Shown here piece after piece: positions 54,847 through 63,910 of a DNA stretch of 64,000 nucleotides. Within the stretch, counting starts at the first letter, position 1; each line of letters begins with the position of its first letter. The stretch is from Novosphingobium umbonatum (lineage in GTDB: Bacteria > Pseudomonadota > Alphaproteobacteria > Sphingomonadales > Sphingomonadaceae). The notes beneath the pieces were generated by a model, which searched no databases, was not told the DNA's origin, and was given only the letters and a program-made list of their open reading frames with translations. The DNA is taken from positions 96,410-160,409 of the forward strand of contig NZ_SACO01000009.1 of the NCBI RefSeq assembly GCF_004005905.1, given 5' to 3'. A program made the translations under genes and the position numbers.

Positions 54847-55441
54847 AGGCGTGGTTTCCGGTTGCAGGTGTTTTATCAGGATAAGACACGTTGGCGCGGT
54901 GGGCAAGAGGGCGCGGGAGGGAATCACCGGCCTGTCGAAACATCCGATCCGGTGCCCAATTCCAGAACACAGATGTGGAGAAATATTTCCCGCCTTTGCC
55001 CATTTAGCCCCTTGCGCGACCCGCGACCCAAGCATTTCTGGCGCGTCGCGCGGGCTTGGCGCGCTCAGGGTGAAAAGTCCAAAACTGTGGCTTCCGCACA
55101 AACGCCTACTTGCGTGATCACGGCGCATTGCGCACAAGGGGTAGTGGTCAGCGCAACCCTCTGCCACCAATACCTAGCTTTTCCGGTTCGGCGCGATTAT
55201 AGTGCCAGGGCCGGTTCATGGTGGCGGTGGCGCGGGACTGGCCAAGGAATTTCGGGGCATTTGCAAAGGGAAACGGGCGCCAATCGGCGCTGTGGCGATG
55301 GGTCACGCAAGGGGCGTGGAGATTGCCGGTTTCCCTTGGCGCGATGCCCGGGGTGAAGCCTTTGTGCCTGTCCGTCCCGCCTTTGGCGCAAGTCGGGCCG
55401 GTGTGGAGGAGGCATTTGGGGCGGACAAAGGTGGGCGCGAA
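54847..55441. other. Upstream region and long leader of nrdA
   Basis: About 595 bases. The box pair at 55134-55177 is described separately. If transcription starts just after it, the leader before ATG 55442 would be about 250 bases, GC-rich, with stems such as GCGCC-AATC-GGCGC near 55290. The nrdA frame stays open back to 55202, so an N-terminally extended product cannot be excluded. No other gene is visible. Confidence 0.5.
55134..55177 (+). promoter_or_regulatory. Putative NrdR-type tandem boxes upstream of nrdA
   Basis: ACAAGGGGTAGTGGTC (55134-55149) and CAATACCTAG (55168-55177). The second is the exact reverse complement of CTAGGTATTG upstream of nrdB, and the distance from ACAAG to the 10-mer is 34 bases in both places. 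CAATACCTAG matches 8 of 10 central positions of the NrdR box. Confidence 0.5.
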
Positions 55442-57478
55442 ATGGATTTGAACGATTCTGATGGGCAAAGGCCGATGGAAACCTTGTTGACGACCGGCGC
55501 GCAAGGCGCAGCTGGCCAAGAGGATGCCGCAGCCATGGCTCAAACGGACCAGACCAAGGAGGCGGGCCAACGCCCGGCTATGCCGATGAATGACAAGAGT
55601 GATACCGCGCTGGCCGACCTGTTGGTGGCCGCAACTGTAACCGCCGCGCCCGAGGCGCCGGTTTCCGATTCCAAGAAGATCAACCCGCGCCGGTTCAAGA
55701 TCGTCACCGATCCCGCGCGCGATGCGCTTCTGACCGATTTCGGCAAGGAAACGCTGGACGACCGCTATCTGCTGCCCGACGAGACCTATCAGGATCTCTT
55801 CGCCCGCGTGGCCGATGCCTATGCCGACGATCAGGCCCATGCCCAGCGCCTGTATGATTACATCAGCCGCCTGTGGTTCATGCCCGCGACGCCGGTGCTG
55901 TCCAATGGCGGCACGGGTCGCGGCCTGCCGATCTCCTGCTATCTCAACACGGTGGAAGACAGCCTGGAAGGCATCGTCAACACCTGGAACGAGAATGTGT
56001 GGCTGGCCTCGCGCGGCGGCGGCATCGGCACCTATTGGGGCAAGGTGCGCGGCATTGGCGAGGCGGTGGGCCTCAACGGCAAGACCAGCGGCATTATCCC
56101 CTTCGTGCGCGTGATGGACTCGCTGACACTGGCGATCAGCCAGGGCTCGCTGCGCCGTGGTTCGGCGGCGGTCTATCTGGACGTGTCGCATCCCGAAATC
56201 GAGGAATTCCTAGAAATCCGCAAGACCAGCGGCGACTTCAACCGCAAGGCGCTGAACCTGCACCATGGCGTGTTGATCACCGACGAATTCATGCAGGCCG
56301 TGCGCGATGGCCGCGAGTTCGAGCTGAAGAGCCCCAAGGATGGCAGCGTGCGCGGCAAGGTCGATGCGCGCAGCCTGTTCCAGAAGCTGGTCGAAGTGCG
56401 TCTGGCCACGGGCGAGCCCTATCTGGTCTTCTCCGACACGGTGAACCGCATGATGCCGCAGCATCACCGCGATCTCGGCCTGAAGGTTTACACCTCGAAC
56501 TTGTGCAGCGAAATCACCCTGCCCACCGGCCGTGACCATCTGGGCAATGATCGCACTGCCGTGTGCTGCCTGTCCTCGCTCAATCTGGAAACCTGGGACC
56601 AGTGGAACGGCGACAAGCGCTTTATCGAGGACGTTTTGCGCTTCCTCGACAATGTGCTGCAGGACTATATCGACCGCGCGCCCAATGAAATGTCGCGCGC
56701 CAAATATGCCGCCATGCGCGAACGCAGCGTGGGCATGGGCGTGATGGGCTTCCACTCGTTCCTGCAATTGAAGGGCATTCCCTTTGAAAGCGCGATGGCC
56801 AAGGCGTGGAACCTCAAGATGTTCAAGCATGTCGCCAGCAAGGCGGACGAGGCGAGCATCCTGTTGGCGCAAGAGCGCGGGGCATGCCCCGATGCGGCGG
56901 AAATGGGCGTGATGCAGCGTTTCAGCTGCAAGATGGCGATTGCGCCCACCGCCTCGATTTCCATCATCTGCGGCGGCACCAGCGCCTGTATCGAGCCTAT
57001 TCCGGCCAATATCTACACCCATAAGACGCTTTCGGGCAGCTTTGTGATCAAGAATCCCTATCTGAAGAAGCTGCTGGCGGAAAAGAGCAAGGATTCCACC
57101 AATGTGTGGAACTCGATTCTGGAGCATGGCGGCTCGGTCCAGCATCTGGATTTCCTGTCGCCCGATGAAAAGGCTACCTACAAGACCAGCTTTGAAATCG
57201 ACCAGCGCTGGCTGCTCGAATTCGCCGCCGATCGCACACCCTTCATCGATCAGGCCCAGTCGCTGAACCTCTATATCCCTGCGGACGTGGACAAGTGGGA
57301 TCTGATGATGCTGCATTTCCAGGCATGGGAAAAGGGCATCAAGTCGCTCTATTACCTGCGTTCCAAGTCGATCCAGCGCGCCGGTTTCGCTGGCGGGGTG
57401 GAGGCGGATAACACCGCTGTTGCGCCCAAGATCGAACTGGCCACCACAGATTACGAGGAATGCCTCGCTTGCCAATAG
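55442..57478 (+). CDS. nrdA: Ribonucleoside-diphosphate reductase subunit alpha, class I, without ATP-cone
   Basis: 678 residues from ATG 55442. The catalytic subunit reduces ribonucleoside diphosphates. Active-site residues visible: ISCYLNT (first redox Cys, about residue 166), TSNLCSEI (Asn, radical Cys, Glu), AVCCLSSLN (second redox Cys), the radical-transfer tyrosines in KSLYYLRS and the C-terminal shuttle pair ECLACQ. The first 78 residues are low complexity (Ala/Gln/Asp/Thr-rich) and no ATP-cone precedes the core, so overall activity control by dATP at a cone is absent. Start choice is uncertain: ATG 55475, ATG 55535 or an earlier GTG/ATG back to 55202 are possible. Confidence 0.94.
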   Translation: MDLNDSDGQRPMETLLTTGAQGAAGQEDAAAMAQTDQTKEAGQRPAMPMNDKSDTALADLLVAATVTAAPEAPVSDSKKINPRRFKIVTDPARDALLTDFGKETLDDRYLLPDETYQDLFARVADAYADDQAHAQRLYDYISRLWFMPATPVLSNGGTGRGLPISCYLNTVEDSLEGIVNTWNENVWLASRGGGIGTYWGKVRGIGEAVGLNGKTSGIIPFVRVMDSLTLAISQGSLRRGSAAVYLDVSHPEIEEFLEIRKTSGDFNRKALNLHHGVLITDEFMQAVRDGREFELKSPKDGSVRGKVDARSLFQKLVEVRLATGEPYLVFSDTVNRMMPQHHRDLGLKVYTSNLCSEITLPTGRDHLGNDRTAVCCLSSLNLETWDQWNGDKRFIEDVLRFLDNVLQDYIDRAPNEMSRAKYAAMRERSVGMGVMGFHSFLQLKGIPFESAMAKAWNLKMFKHVASKADEASILLAQERGACPDAAEMGVMQRFSCKMAIAPTASISIICGGTSACIEPIPANIYTHKTLSGSFVIKNPYLKKLLAEKSKDSTNVWNSILEHGGSVQHLDFLSPDEKATYKTSFEIDQRWLLEFAADRTPFIDQAQSLNLYIPADVDKWDLMMLHFQAWEKGIKSLYYLRSKSIQRAGFAGGVEADNTAVAPKIELATTDYEECLACQ

Positions 57479-57518
57479 ACGGACATCCCGCGGAGACGTA
57501 AACTTTTGAGCAAGAGAT

Positions 57519-57552
57519 ACGGGCTAGGATCGCAGGATTCCCAGCCCGTTTT
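57519..57552 (+). terminator. Probable terminator of nrdA
   Basis: Stem ACGGGCT / AGCCCGT with a 17-base loop, then TTTTCG. It separates nrdA from the recombinase operon, so the mobile segment starts after it. Confidence 0.65.
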
Positions 57553-57632
57553 CGTGGCGCGCGGTGCAAAGGAGGAGTAACTTAGTCCGCCCAGCAAGGT
57601 GCCGTTACGTGGACACGTTAAGAACCGTAAAC

Positions 57633-58901
57633 ATGCCCGCATTTCGCATCCGCAAATTTCGAAACTCAACGGGTGACGGCAAGGCTTGGGTTGTAGTCAT
57701 CACCGATTCCAATGGGTCACCAGCACCGCACTACTATCCCAACCTGTACGCGACCATAAATTACGACCTGATGGGCCGGTCCGCTCACACCATCGACAAG
57801 GTCCTTCGTGCCATCGGAATGGCAAAAATGTGGGCTGAAACAGTTGGTAAAGATTTGGACGTTGAGTTGTCCGAAGGCCTATTTCTCAACACCTCAGATG
57901 TCATCGACCTCGTGCGCTTCCTTGGCCTCAACGCGGCGCGGCAAAACGCCGAGTACCAAGCGTCGATTGCCGGAGTGACCCGCAATGTTGTTTCGAGCGG
58001 AAAGAGGTTTGGCCTGGGTTCTCCCGACAACGAAAAGACGGCGACCGCTACTGCGATTGAAATGGGTAACAGAATCCGCTGGCTTGCAAATTATGCAGAA
58101 TGGCATCGTCGGCGCCGGTTCGACAACCGGAAGCTGTCTGCGGTCGAATCGCACCTGAACGAGTCGGCGAAAGCTTCGATTGCCGAACTTCGCGCGAAGG
58201 CGCCTTCGTCATCATTTCGATGGCACGACGACGAATTGCTCGAAGCTCCCGACATCGAAATCCTCAGGCGCATCGAAGGGGTTTTGCATCCAGATTCGGC
58301 AGACAATCCTTTCTCAGCGTCTTTCGTTCGGTGGAGGAATTATCTAGCATGGCGCCTACTATTCGACACGGGCGCGCGTCGCGGAGAAGTATCTTCGGCG
58401 GCTACTGATAGCATTTCTGTATCGAAATATAGATTTTCTATTTTTCAATCAAAGACTGTTGCGAGAACTGTTCCAATTATTAGAGATACGGCTGACGCAT
58501 TTGATCATTTCTTTAATGAATACTGGCTAAATTTGCCTGAAGGTTGCGATGCCCATCGCAATGGTGCGCTGTTTACTGATGTGAAAGGGCAGGCGCTTAC
58601 TAGCGGAAAATTCCTCAACCGCATCTTTTTGGCCGTTCGCAAGATCATAGGACCACAGCCTTGGAATGTCACTCCACACACGATGCGGCGTGCGTGGAAC
58701 CATATTCTAAGCGTGAAAATCGACCGTCTCCCAGAAGAAAAGCGCTACTCGCCTGAGCAGGAAGCTCAAATTCGAATTCGTCTTATGGGATGGTCTGAGA
58801 ATTCTAGGCAAGCAGCTCGGTATAATCGCCGCCACATAAGGGAGCGCTCCGATCGTCTAGCACAAGAGATGATGAATGAAATAAATATGAATAACGAGTA
58901 A
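57633..58901 (+). CDS. Tyrosine recombinase 1 of a three-recombinase operon
   Basis: About 422 residues from ATG 57633 (GTG 57609 and an earlier GTG in the same frame also possible). N-terminal SAM-like core-binding part (YATINYDLMGRSAHTIDKVLRAIGMAKMWAETV), then the catalytic domain: first Arg in LLFDTGARRGEVSS, box II VTPHTMRRAWNH (H-x-x-R) and the nucleophile Tyr in MGWSENSRQAARYNRR. All key residues are present. Strand exchange on DNA as phage integrases do. A palindrome ACGTG-GA-CACGT at 57607-57618 lies just upstream. Lower GC than nrdA. Confidence 0.9.
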   Translation: MPAFRIRKFRNSTGDGKAWVVVITDSNGSPAPHYYPNLYATINYDLMGRSAHTIDKVLRAIGMAKMWAETVGKDLDVELSEGLFLNTSDVIDLVRFLGLNAARQNAEYQASIAGVTRNVVSSGKRFGLGSPDNEKTATATAIEMGNRIRWLANYAEWHRRRRFDNRKLSAVESHLNESAKASIAELRAKAPSSSFRWHDDELLEAPDIEILRRIEGVLHPDSADNPFSASFVRWRNYLAWRLLFDTGARRGEVSSAATDSISVSKYRFSIFQSKTVARTVPIIRDTADAFDHFFNEYWLNLPEGCDAHRNGALFTDVKGQALTSGKFLNRIFLAVRKIIGPQPWNVTPHTMRRAWNHILSVKIDRLPEEKRYSPEQEAQIRIRLMGWSENSRQAARYNRRHIRERSDRLAQEMMNEINMNNE

Positions 58902-58910
58902 AATACGCGC

Positions 58911-60344
58911 ATGAGAACGTTGATTGATCTATTAGAAACTCGAAAAATCCGCCTGATGGACGGAAGAATGGTTACTATCGACCTGTGCGGTGTTAATTTT
59001 TTAGATAGTGATCAGGGTAGGCATCGATTTGACTATTCTTGGCGTATTCCGGGATTCGAGTGGCACGACTCGTTAGCTGAGGTTCTCATCAGCCTATTGT
59101 CGACGCACTCCCTGGCGTACGCGAGCGAGTGTCTGCGGAACTTTAGTTTCATTGTGGAGCACCTTGCAAAAAGTTCTAAGGGCCTACCCTGCACCCTCAA
59201 TCTTGATCATTTCGAGGATTACCCACAGCATCGCCCAGTTTCCACTTGGCCCTTCATTCAAGCAGTCTTGAACCACTGGGTCCAACGCCGCTTACCCGGG
59301 CTCGATCCCCAAATAGCCAGTTTCCTGTCGCAGCCTGAAAAATGGGAGGACAAAGGCAACGGCTGGTATTTTTCGCTTATTGCAAACGACCCTAAGCGTG
59401 GTGCATTCACGGAGCAGGAATTGCATAGCGTATATCAAGCGCTCAACCGCGCATACGCGACTGGAGAAATCTCCACGAAGCAATGGGCACTCTGCTTCTT
59501 CCTGATCGCCACTGGTGTTCGTCCCATCCAAATTGCGCGGATGAAAGTGAAGGATGTAGTCAGCATCGTTGGTCCTGAAGGCATTGAAATGACTCTTCTG
59601 ATCACCATAGCGAAGACAAGGGAGGCAACGAAAAGCACTCGGTGGCGGAGGAAGTGTCCGACTCAACTCGCTGAAGTTCTCATTAACTATTTGAAAACGC
59701 CTATAATGGCTAATGCATCCCCTGATTCGCCTCTCTTTTTCAGCACGTCAGCAAAGGTAAGCAGCGCCCTTGGTGCTGTATTTCAAATTCTGCAGACGTA
59801 TTCCGATCGATTGAAGGGACCTATTCCGCTCTTCCCTTACCGTTTCCGCTACACGTTGGGGACAAGGGCAATTGCGTTCGGGGCCCGAGACGAGGAAGTT
59901 GCGCGCCTGCTTACCCATACGTCTCTTCACTGTGTCCGCTACTACCGAGCGGCGATGCCGTCCTTGCAGGCTCCTATCGGCGAAGCAATCGGCGGCGAAA
60001 TGACGATTTTTGCCCGCGCTTTCCAAGGCCGGTTGATCGAAAGTCTCGAGGATGCCACGCGAAAGGGGGATGAAGACGCATTAATCACTGCGTATGAGCA
60101 TCTAAATGGCCAGGATCTTGGGGCCTGCGGCACGCGCGCGAAATGCCATCAAGACGCGCCGAGGGGTTGTCTGACTTGCAACAAATTCGAACCGTTCAGG
60201 GAAGCGCCTTGGGAGGCGCTGCGCGCAGTTTTGGTGAAGGATCGCGACACAGAGAAAAGCGATCGCATTCGAAATATCACACAGGAACAGATTGATGCCG
60301 TCGATGACATCATCGCCGAGCGGAAGGATTCGGTGGTATTATGA
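58911..60344 (+). CDS. Tyrosine recombinase 2, with a C-terminal Cys cluster
   Basis: 477 residues, nine bases after gene 1. N-terminal 180 residues contain a core-binding-like helical region (YASECLRNFSFIVEHLAKSSKG). Catalytic features: FFLIATGVRPIQIARMKV with the first Arg, YRFRYTLGTRAIAFG where the usual box II His is Tyr (His replaced), and LLTHTSLHCVRYYRAAMP with the nucleophile Tyr. The C-terminus carries CX5CX7CX2C (CGTRAKCHQDAPRGCLTC), a zinc-ribbon-like cluster. The end overlaps the start of gene 3 by four bases (ATGA). Confidence 0.88.
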   Translation: MRTLIDLLETRKIRLMDGRMVTIDLCGVNFLDSDQGRHRFDYSWRIPGFEWHDSLAEVLISLLSTHSLAYASECLRNFSFIVEHLAKSSKGLPCTLNLDHFEDYPQHRPVSTWPFIQAVLNHWVQRRLPGLDPQIASFLSQPEKWEDKGNGWYFSLIANDPKRGAFTEQELHSVYQALNRAYATGEISTKQWALCFFLIATGVRPIQIARMKVKDVVSIVGPEGIEMTLLITIAKTREATKSTRWRRKCPTQLAEVLINYLKTPIMANASPDSPLFFSTSAKVSSALGAVFQILQTYSDRLKGPIPLFPYRFRYTLGTRAIAFGARDEEVARLLTHTSLHCVRYYRAAMPSLQAPIGEAIGGEMTIFARAFQGRLIESLEDATRKGDEDALITAYEHLNGQDLGACGTRAKCHQDAPRGCLTCNKFEPFREAPWEALRAVLVKDRDTEKSDRIRNITQEQIDAVDDIIAERKDSVVL

Positions 60345-62479
60345 CAGCTATGATCATTCCATTCGTAGGGCGGCAGGAGTTTGGCGCAGATCGGAACCTA
60401 GTAGAGTTCATCGCCCATGCTCGCACTTACAAATTTTTTCATGGACCAAATGCTGTCAACTGGGATGAAAACTCTTGGGACCTTCGTCCATTTTTCTCCA
60501 AAGCAAGCTCAAACCCGCCAGGCCTTGTCGTTCATTTTACTAATTTTGATACGGCACGGCGAGGAAACCGTTCTGCCGATGCGGTTGATCTAAGGGAGCC
60601 ATATTTGAGCGCGGCAAAGGCAATGCTTGTAGAGCATCTTCGAATAAATAAAGAAAATGGACCAGGCTCAATGGTTAGTGCTTTGCGAGTTATTGAGAAG
60701 GCTTTCTGTGATCTTGGCATAATGCCGAATGTGGGAGATATAACCCCATGTATAATTGACCGAGCTCAGGCCATATTGATTGAGCATTACAGGGATGCTT
60801 GGAAGTATGGACGACTGATCGAACGGCTTATTGTTAATGTCATTGCGCCCGCCCAGATTACTAAGCTACCAATCTCATGGAAAACTTCTATCGCATACAA
60901 AGCACCGGTCAGAAATGATCGGGTGAACAGCGATGGTGCACGAGGACGCGTAGACAAACTTCCCAACCTAAAGGCGGTTTTCGACCTGGCATCGGTGTTT
61001 CATGGCAGTGACTATATTCCTGACCAAATCGTAACTGGGTGGTTCGCACTTGCTATGTTCGCGCCTTCACGTGTGACAGAAGTCCTAGGACTGCCCGTCA
61101 ATTGTGAAACTGAGATGGACGGGGTCTATGGGTTGAGTTGGCGTCCTCTCAAAGATGGCGCAGCGATGACTAAGTTTGCTGTTACACCTGAAAACGCTCA
61201 GATTGCGAAAATAGCGATCAGTCGCCTCAAATCTATAGGAGAGAAGAGCCGTATCGCCCACAAATGGTATGAAGAAAATCCAGGTCAGCTTTATCTGCCG
61301 CCGGGATTTGAACATCTTCGCGGTCAACCGCTAACTTTGTGGGAAGCCGCTCAGATCATGGGTCGCAGTATGCCGATCCAGCAGTGTTCGAGTGCAGATC
61401 GTGCGCTAATTAGGTGCGGATGGACTGTCGATGAGCGCCGTGCTCACCCTGAGCGCCGCCTCGGCAGAAAATATGTGCTGGTGACGTTCGCGTCGCTTCA
61501 GGATTACGCTCTTCGGGAACTACCTGACTCGTTTCCCTTCATCGATCCGCGAAATGGCTTGAAGGGAAGTGACGCTCTATTTTGTCTTCCCGATGAGGTG
61601 ATGCGTCAAGGCGCGTGCACGAACCATTACATTCCAAGATATTTCACTTACTCACAGATAAAACACGAACTTGGTTCAAAGCCGAGCGGTATCACCGTAT
61701 TCTCAAGAAATAGGCTCGTGGATCCAGAAACTGAAGAGCCATGGCGTATGAATACGCACCAGCCCAGACACTTGCTGAATACTTTAGTGCAATCGAAATA
61801 TTTGTCGCAGGAACTTATCGCGTTTTGGTCTGGTCGAAAGAGCGTCAAGCAAAATTCCTCGTACAATCATGTTCCTCAGGAGGCCTTCATTGAGGCGTTT
61901 CTCATCTTGGACGATGCTGCGCCGCAGGACATCAAGGTTGTAGGGCCGCTGGCGGAAAAGATTGAAGGCCGCATGAGGAAAGAGTCAATATCTCGAAATA
62001 CGGCACTTCGGTTGGAAGTAGGGTCTACGATCACCACCCGATATGGGCTTTGTCGCCATGATTACTCATTGATGCCTTGCCCGAAGGATAAAGACTGTAT
62101 TCGGTGTGGTGAGAACACGTTTATTAAGGGTAATGCAGCCCACTTGAAAGAGGCGGAGCTGCAGCTGGCGGTCGTGCGAAATGCAGCGAAGTTAGCGCAG
62201 AACGCAGTGGAGGGCGGGCGCTATGGCGCCAAGCGCTGGGTGGACTTACACAATGAGAAAGCAAGCCGCTGGCAAATGGCAATTGATCGTATGACAGATC
62301 CGGCCATTGAAGATGGCACATTGATCACATTGCCACCGACGTTGAAACCCCAAACAAAGGCCGGCCTGTCTGCTGCTATCCGCGCACAAGAAGCTTCAGC
62401 CGATGCGGAGGTGGCGGAAAACAACGATTTTGAAGATGATGATTTGCTGGACTTGTGGCCGGACGGAGAGCTGAACTGA
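60341..62479 (+). CDS. Large tyrosine recombinase 3, with a C-terminal Cys cluster
   Basis: 712 residues. Larger than typical integrases because of a long N-terminal part (about 230 residues) and a long C-terminal part. Catalytic residues: first Arg in FAPSRVTEVLGLP, box II His and Arg in MNTHQPRHLLN, and the nucleophile Tyr in QNSSYNHV. After it come CX8CX5CX2C (YGLCRHDYSLMPCPKDKDC then RCGE) and a helix-rich tail rich in Asp/Glu at the end. Large integrases with this zinc-type tail occur in multi-recombinase elements. Starts on ATGA with gene 2 and ends on TGATG with gene 4. Confidence 0.88.
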   Translation: MTAMIIPFVGRQEFGADRNLVEFIAHARTYKFFHGPNAVNWDENSWDLRPFFSKASSNPPGLVVHFTNFDTARRGNRSADAVDLREPYLSAAKAMLVEHLRINKENGPGSMVSALRVIEKAFCDLGIMPNVGDITPCIIDRAQAILIEHYRDAWKYGRLIERLIVNVIAPAQITKLPISWKTSIAYKAPVRNDRVNSDGARGRVDKLPNLKAVFDLASVFHGSDYIPDQIVTGWFALAMFAPSRVTEVLGLPVNCETEMDGVYGLSWRPLKDGAAMTKFAVTPENAQIAKIAISRLKSIGEKSRIAHKWYEENPGQLYLPPGFEHLRGQPLTLWEAAQIMGRSMPIQQCSSADRALIRCGWTVDERRAHPERRLGRKYVLVTFASLQDYALRELPDSFPFIDPRNGLKGSDALFCLPDEVMRQGACTNHYIPRYFTYSQIKHELGSKPSGITVFSRNRLVDPETEEPWRMNTHQPRHLLNTLVQSKYLSQELIAFWSGRKSVKQNSSYNHVPQEAFIEAFLILDDAAPQDIKVVGPLAEKIEGRMRKESISRNTALRLEVGSTITTRYGLCRHDYSLMPCPKDKDCIRCGENTFIKGNAAHLKEAELQLAVVRNAAKLAQNAVEGGRYGAKRWVDLHNEKASRWQMAIDRMTDPAIEDGTLITLPPTLKPQTKAGLSAAIRAQEASADAEVAENNDFEDDDLLDLWPDGELN

Positions 62480-62895
62480 TGGCTGGAGCTCCTCATTTGA
62501 AGCCAAATGACGTTGATTTAGCAGTAATTATCCTTGCAGGTTGGACCACCAAACTAACCTGGGACCTGTTTCTGCGTCAGTTGGCACTCGAACTTGGGCA
62601 TGGCCACGTCTACTCGAAGGTGGCGATTCTGAAGCACGCGAGAATAAAGGAAGCCTGGAACCAAGCGCGTCGTCGTTTGGCGCAGGAAGTGAAAGAAGTA
62701 GGCGAGCGCGGGCAAGGGCGATCGATTGTTGCGCAACTTCGACGGAAGCTTGATGAGGCTCGTGATCAACTTGCGGTGGAACGGGAGCGGAACAATAACC
62801 TCATTGAGCAGTTCAAGCGTTGGCAGTACAATGCTGAACGCCATGGCCTCAAGCGTTCCCAGCTCGAAGCAAAGTTGAGTAGACCGTCCAAGTAG
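62479..62895 (+). CDS. Small helical coiled-coil protein, last gene of the recombinase operon
   Basis: 138 residues. N-terminal LKPNDVDLAVIILAGWTTKLTWDLFLRQLALELGHGHVYSKVAILKHARI looks like a helix-turn-helix-type region; the rest is a highly charged coiled coil (QLRRKLDEARDQLAVERERNNNLIEQFKRWQYNA). In other multi-integrase elements such as Tn554 a small helper protein of similar size (TnpC) follows the recombinases and affects transposition orientation or efficiency; likeness here is in position and size, not proven homology. Its ATG overlaps the stop of gene 3 by one base. Confidence 0.75.
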   Translation: MAGAPHLKPNDVDLAVIILAGWTTKLTWDLFLRQLALELGHGHVYSKVAILKHARIKEAWNQARRRLAQEVKEVGERGQGRSIVAQLRRKLDEARDQLAVERERNNNLIEQFKRWQYNAERHGLKRSQLEAKLSRPSK

Positions 62896-63089
62896 GGCCT
62901 CTGTATTTCCTGCTGATGGCATCGCTTTTGACCATGCTTGGCGTGAGAGAGTGGTCGGGCTTGGCACGCATGGACAGTCTTGGCGCTTGGATTACGCCCG
63001 CCCGCTAAAACCTTGTCAACACTGTCAACTGTCGCGATTGGTGCTCAATGGTTTATGAAGATGCAGGATCAGCGTGGAGCTATTCAAGC

Positions 63090-63895
63090 TGACCTGCCCC
63101 CCGATGATCCCTCAGTCATAACGAGAGCCTAGCGGTTAAATACGATGTGCCCTGCGCCTGCGCAAGCGCGTCGGGCGTGATGGCTTCGTCCTGCTCGAAC
63201 GCTCGACGCGCTTGTGCAGGCGTCCGATTTCCTAACGACGAGTGGGGCCGGACATGGTTGTAATCGTAGCGCCAGATGGCCAGCTTCCGGCGAGCATCGG
63301 CCAGGCTGTCGAACAGCTCCTCATTGAGCAACTCATCGCGTAGCGAGCCGTTGAAGGACTCGATGAACCCGTTCTGCTGGGGCTTACCGGGGTCGATGTA
63401 GTGCCATTCTATCTGGTTCTTGGCCGCCCATTCCAGGATGGCCCGACTGGTGAACTCGGTCCCATTGTCGCTGACAATGCAGGCCGGTTTGCCATAGAGC
63501 CGCACCAGCGTGTCGAGTTCGCGCGCAACGCGCGCACCGGATATGCTGGTATCGGCTACCAGGCACAGATTTTCCCGGCAGCAGTCATCATTGATGGCCA
63601 GAATCCGGAACTTGCGTGAGGCGCCGAAGGTATCGGACACAAAGTCCATCGACCAGCGCGCGCCAGGAGCCAGCGGCACAGGCATCGGTGTGCGGCTGCC
63701 CCGCGCCCGTTTGCGGCCACGGCGCCGGCGCACCGACAAGCCTTCCTCCCGATAAAGCCGGTAGAGCTTCTTGTGGTTCATAATCATCCCCTGGCGTTCA
63801 AGCATCACGCCGATCCGCCGGTAGCCGAAGCGACGACGCCTGCCCGCGACCTCCTTCATGGCGTCGCGGATGGTGGACTTGTAACGGCTTTGTGC
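63090..63895 (-). mobile_element. IS3-family insertion sequence remnant, interrupted at its 5' side
   Basis: The element's 3' end on the minus strand is the + strand sequence TGACCTGCCCCCCGATGATC beginning at 63090, a TG-starting terminal repeat of the type expected for IS3. It contains the orfB remnant at 63116-63859. The other end is missing because a second IS element is joined at about 63890-63900. The exact junction is not certain. Confidence 0.75.
63116..63859 (-). pseudogene. IS3-family transposase orfB, N-terminally truncated
   Basis: About 247 residues visible from [20 protein letters not shown]; the frame continues a little upstream (RYKSTIRDA) until the junction with the next element, so the true N-terminus and orfA are missing. 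The DDE catalytic triad is present: Asp in WSMDFVSD, Asp in [10 protein letters not shown] and Glu in [13 protein letters not shown]; the C-terminal [15 protein letters not shown] is characteristic. Probably not mobile alone. Confidence 0.9.
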
Positions 63896-63910
63896 CGGTC
63901 ACCTATCTCA

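Noticed and set aside
55202..55441. Cobalamin riboswitch before nrdA
   Set aside because: A GGGAA and a few loop-like words resemble fragments of the element, and B12 control of RNR genes is known elsewhere, but the conserved core following GCTG is missing. A covariance-model search with a clear hit would reverse this.
57633..62895. Defence island or phage remnant
   Set aside because: Only recombinases and one coiled-coil protein are visible. No nuclease, methyltransferase, toxin, capsid or lysis gene is present in the window.
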